Positions 23,589-25,346 of a DNA stretch of 25,346 nt are shown here, piece by piece (positions within the stretch are counted from its first letter, which is position 1; each line of letters begins with the position of its first letter). The stretch is from CAZAPZ01 sp964487285 (lineage in GTDB: Bacteria; Campylobacterota_A; Desulfurellia; JAADFJ01): NCBI GenBank assembly GCA_964487285.1, contig CAZAPZ010000012.1:1-25346 (forward strand). Reading direction: 5' to 3'. The position numbers and the translations under genes are program-made. The notes beneath the pieces are model-generated. The model was not told where the DNA came from. It saw only the letters and a program-made list of their open reading frames with translations, and searched no databases.

Positions 23589-24896
23589 TCAGGCTTTACG
23601 GACATCTTGAACTGTTTCGGCAAAAAAACATTTTATGTCGTTACTTTTTTTATCTGATATTCCATGCATCTGCTTTATCGCTTCAATATACATATCACCT
23701 TCAGGATCAGATGCATACTTTCGTATAGCCTTAGTAGGCTGATAAAGTATCTTTTCTATAATTGATTTTGTCATCTTATCTACAATCTTCCTTTCGCGTA
23801 AAGGAAGGTCGCCAATCGTCTTTAATGCTTCTTTTAATTCATCAGCTCTTATCTTCTCAACATTAGCTCTAATGGTTTTAATAATAGCCTCGTAATTCAT
23901 AGATTCTATATACTCTAAAAAACTTTTAATATTTTCCTCAACTATTATATCAGCCTTTTTAGCTTCCTGCTTTCTGAACCTAATCGCATCATCGACCACT
24001 GTCCTTAAGTCATCAATGTTATACAGCTTAATTTTGCTCAAATTGCCAACTTCCGGATCTACATCCCTCGGCACGGCAATATCAATTATTATCAATTTAT
24101 TATCATTATGAAAATTTTTTCTGTTTATCATGAAATTCTTGCTGCCTGTACAGGCTATAACTATATCAACATCATTGATAAATTTCTGAAATTCAGATAG
24201 ATGCAAGGGCAGCGCACCATACTCATTTGCCAGTCTGCAGGCATTTGAAAAAGTTCTATTTGCTATATATGATATTTTAGCTCCCGATGTAAAAAGATAT
24301 TTTGCAGCAAGTTCTACCATCTTTCCGGCACCAATCATCATAACCCTTTTGGCGCTGAGATCCCCTAATTCCTCTTTTGCTTTTACGGCAGCTGCAAAAC
24401 TTATAGAGACAGGCTCACTGCCTATCTTAGTTTGCGTTCTTGCCATTTTAGAAACCATAAAAGTTCTTCTCATAATTCTATTTAACGAAACTCCGCTTGT
24501 CCGTGTTTCAACACTTGCTCTATATGCATTTTTTAACTGACCTAATATCTGAGGTTCGCCAACAATTTCAGACTCCATTCCGCATCCAATTCTAAAAATA
24601 TGTCTTAAAGCATCAATACCGTTTAAACCGAACACGTAATTCTTCCAATCATCAGGAAGATCGAAATTATCCTCTATCCACTTATAAAGGACAATTGCAG
24701 AGCTCGTAATATCACCGGTCGGAACTACAAAAAATTCAGTCCTATTACAGGTAGATAATATCATACATTCGGATACGGCAGGCATTTGATGCATTTTACA
24801 TAGTGCCCCGTACAATTCGTTTTCTGAAACGCTGAACTGTTCTCTTATTGTTACCGGCGCGGTTTTAAAACTCAATCCAAGCGAAAATAGGTTCAT
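23589..24896 (-). CDS. hemA: Glutamyl-tRNA reductase
   Basis: The NADPH-dependent enzyme reduces glutamyl-tRNA to glutamate-1-semialdehyde, the committed step of C5-pathway tetrapyrrole synthesis. The 435-residue length is typical. The catalytic cysteine is Cys50 in LSTCNRTE; GLSFKTAPVTIRE opens the protein; GCGMESEIVGEPQILGQ is the substrate-recognition segment; MIGAGKM begins the NADPH-binding Rossmann domain; and the helical dimerisation domain ends with the PTKAIRKYA segment. AGGAGG lies seven bases before the ATG, and a promoter is visible upstream. It is the first gene of hemA - hemC - diguanylate cyclase, with three-base gaps between genes. Presence of hemA implies the plant/bacterial C5 route and not ALA synthase. 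Confidence 0.96.
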   Translation of the reverse strand: MNLFSLGLSFKTAPVTIREQFSVSENELYGALCKMHQMPAVSECMILSTCNRTEFFVVPTGDITSSAIVLYKWIEDNFDLPDDWKNYVFGLNGIDALRHIFRIGCGMESEIVGEPQILGQLKNAYRASVETRTSGVSLNRIMRRTFMVSKMARTQTKIGSEPVSISFAAAVKAKEELGDLSAKRVMMIGAGKMVELAAKYLFTSGAKISYIANRTFSNACRLANEYGALPLHLSEFQKFINDVDIVIACTGSKNFMINRKNFHNDNKLIIIDIAVPRDVDPEVGNLSKIKLYNIDDLRTVVDDAIRFRKQEAKKADIIVEENIKSFLEYIESMNYEAIIKTIRANVEKIRADELKEALKTIGDLPLRERKIVDKMTKSIIEKILYQPTKAIRKYASDPEGDMYIEAIKQMHGISDKKSNDIKCFFAETVQDVRKA

Positions 24897-24925
24897 CTTT
24901 GCCTCCTAATGTATCAAACTCTCTA

Positions 24926-24952
24926 TTTTTAACATAAAATATGACTTGTCAA
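24926..24952 (-). promoter_or_regulatory. Predicted promoter of hemA operon
   Basis: On the minus strand a perfect -35 TTGACA (24952-24947) is followed by TATTTTATGTTAAAAAT. The TG-extended -10 candidate TAAAAA (24931-24926) is 15 bases from the -35; an overlapping AAAAAT gives 16. The block TATTTTATG.TAAAA also occurs in the rpmB promoter. Spacing is shorter than ideal, so the exact -10 is uncertain. Confidence 0.45.
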
Positions 24953-25043
24953 GCTATATAGTACGTACACATAGAATGTTAAGTTTAAAGAGACCACTGC
25001 ATAATATTCAAATTCCCAACAATATCTGCTTTCCTATTCTGCC

Positions 25044-25062
25044 TGTGCGGACGAACCGCACA
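25044..25062. repeat. GC-rich hairpin inside the inverted-repeat element
   Basis: TGTGCGG-ACGAA-CCGCACA is a perfect 7 bp stem with a 5-base loop, markedly GC-richer than its surroundings. ACAGACAGG follows and can compete for pairing with CCTGTGCGG. It is the most stable-looking hairpin in the element. Confidence 0.6.
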
Positions 25063-25082
25063 CAGACAGGTAGGCGAGGCAA

Positions 25083-25120
25083 ACTTCTGGCATAATTAAC
25101 TTGGTTAATTTCAAAGAAGT
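25083..25120. repeat. Interrupted palindrome inside the inverted-repeat element
   Basis: AATTAAC-TTG-GTTAATT (25094-25110) is a perfect 7 bp dyad, flanked by a second matched pair ACTTCT (25083-25088) and AGAAGT (25115-25120). Together they give 13 paired bases with a bulge. It could be an operator-like site or an RNA hairpin. Confidence 0.5.
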
Positions 25121-25147
25121 AAAATGTGAGCATAGAGAAAAGCAAAT

Positions 25148-25179
25148 ATTGCCCGCAGGGAAGGTTAATATTGGGCAAT
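25148..25179. repeat. Inverted repeat ATTGCCC / GGGCAAT
   Basis: ATTGCCC (25148-25154) and GGGCAAT (25173-25179) are perfect complements separated by 18 bases, inside the candidate element. Confidence 0.45.
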
Positions 25180-25213
25180 CTTCTATGGAATAGAAAGAAT
25201 AAAGATTTTCGAA

Positions 25214-25225
25214 CTAACCGGTTAG
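25214..25225. repeat. 12 bp perfect palindrome CTAACCGGTTAG
   Basis: The sequence is identical on both strands. It lies in the right half of the candidate element, with no adjacent gene in the window. A protein-binding dyad or chance are both possible. Confidence 0.4.
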
Positions 25226-25346
25226 CATCTCAAATTTTTATTTTCAAATCTCACCCAATCTTAGCCTTCCGTGGATCCGAATATTATACCGTGGTCTCTT
25301 ACAGAGAATCTAATAAAAGAAAAATTCAGCGTATGCTTATAACTGC

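Larger units (their letters stand above)
24988..25300. mobile_element. Candidate MITE-like element with terminal inverted repeats, no coding capacity
   Basis: The ends are 22 bp inverted repeats matching at 20 of 22 positions: 24988-25009 begins AAGAGACCAC and ends ATAATATTC; 25300-25279 on the minus strand reads the same with two changes. The 313 bp between and including them hold no plausible gene but at least four dyads. A related end sequence occurs at 6956-6972. No transposase is present and I see no clear target-site duplication, so a non-autonomous or decayed element is the best reading. This accounts for most of the 450 bp without a gene after hemA; the remaining flanks show nothing further. 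Confidence 0.5.

Noticed and set aside
24897..25346. tRNA, CRISPR array or known riboswitch in the gene-free stretch
   Set aside because: There is no cloverleaf with a TTCGA-type arm, no regularly spaced direct repeats, and no riboswitch core that I recognise; the dyads fit an inverted-repeat element better.

Overview
The window reads as a chromosomal segment of a Gram-negative, AT-rich, probably uncultivated bacterium. The Gram-negative call rests on a five-gene block for lipid A and LPS inner-core assembly (Kdo transferase, LpxL-type acyltransferase, MsbA, two family 9 heptosyltransferases). The glycogen genes are of the GH57-rich kind seen in several deep-branching phyla and in some Desulfobacterota, Nitrospirota and Omnitrophota. 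I cannot fix the phylum by reading alone; an Omnitrophota-like lineage is only a guess.

Layout. 1-895 (minus) is the N-terminal part of a membrane chemoreceptor or sensor that runs off the window, with a good sigma70-type promoter. 1026-6846 (plus) is the LPS operon waaA - lpxL-like - msbA - waaF - waaC, with ATGA overlaps or zero spacing throughout. 6847-7084 separates convergent transcription units and holds a degenerate repeat but no clear terminator. 20602-7085 (minus) is an eight-gene storage-glucan block: alpha-glucan phosphorylase, then after 111 bp an overlapping run of a nucleotidyltransferase/pseudo-phosphomannomutase fusion, an amylopullulanase-like GH57, a GH57 4-alpha-glucanotransferase, a GalT-family protein, glycogen synthase, a DUF4912 protein and a GH57 branching enzyme. 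A 24-codon small ORF with a very strong ribosome binding site precedes the phosphorylase. 20915-21100 (plus) is rpmB, transcribed divergently. 24896-21222 (minus) is hemA - hemC - PAS/PAS/GGDEF diguanylate cyclase. 24897-25346 has no gene but contains a roughly 313 bp element with near-perfect terminal inverted repeats and several internal palindromes.

How the genes work together. The glucan block covers synthesis (GlgA), branching (GH57 branching enzyme), chain rearrangement (4-alpha-glucanotransferase), hydrolysis or debranching (amylopullulanase-like GH57) and phosphorolysis (GlgP). None of the enzymes shows a signal peptide, so the glucan is probably intracellular. No glgC is present; the NDP-glucose donor would have to come from the GalT-family protein, from the nucleotidyltransferase fusion, or from elsewhere in the genome. 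HemA and HemC catalyse early steps of C5-pathway tetrapyrrole synthesis and appear co-transcribed with a soluble diguanylate cyclase. The most unusual items are the inverted-repeat element at 24988-25300 and its related sequence at 6956-6972, the fusion protein with a degenerate mutase domain, the GalT/GlgA coupling without glgC, and the small ORF before glgP.
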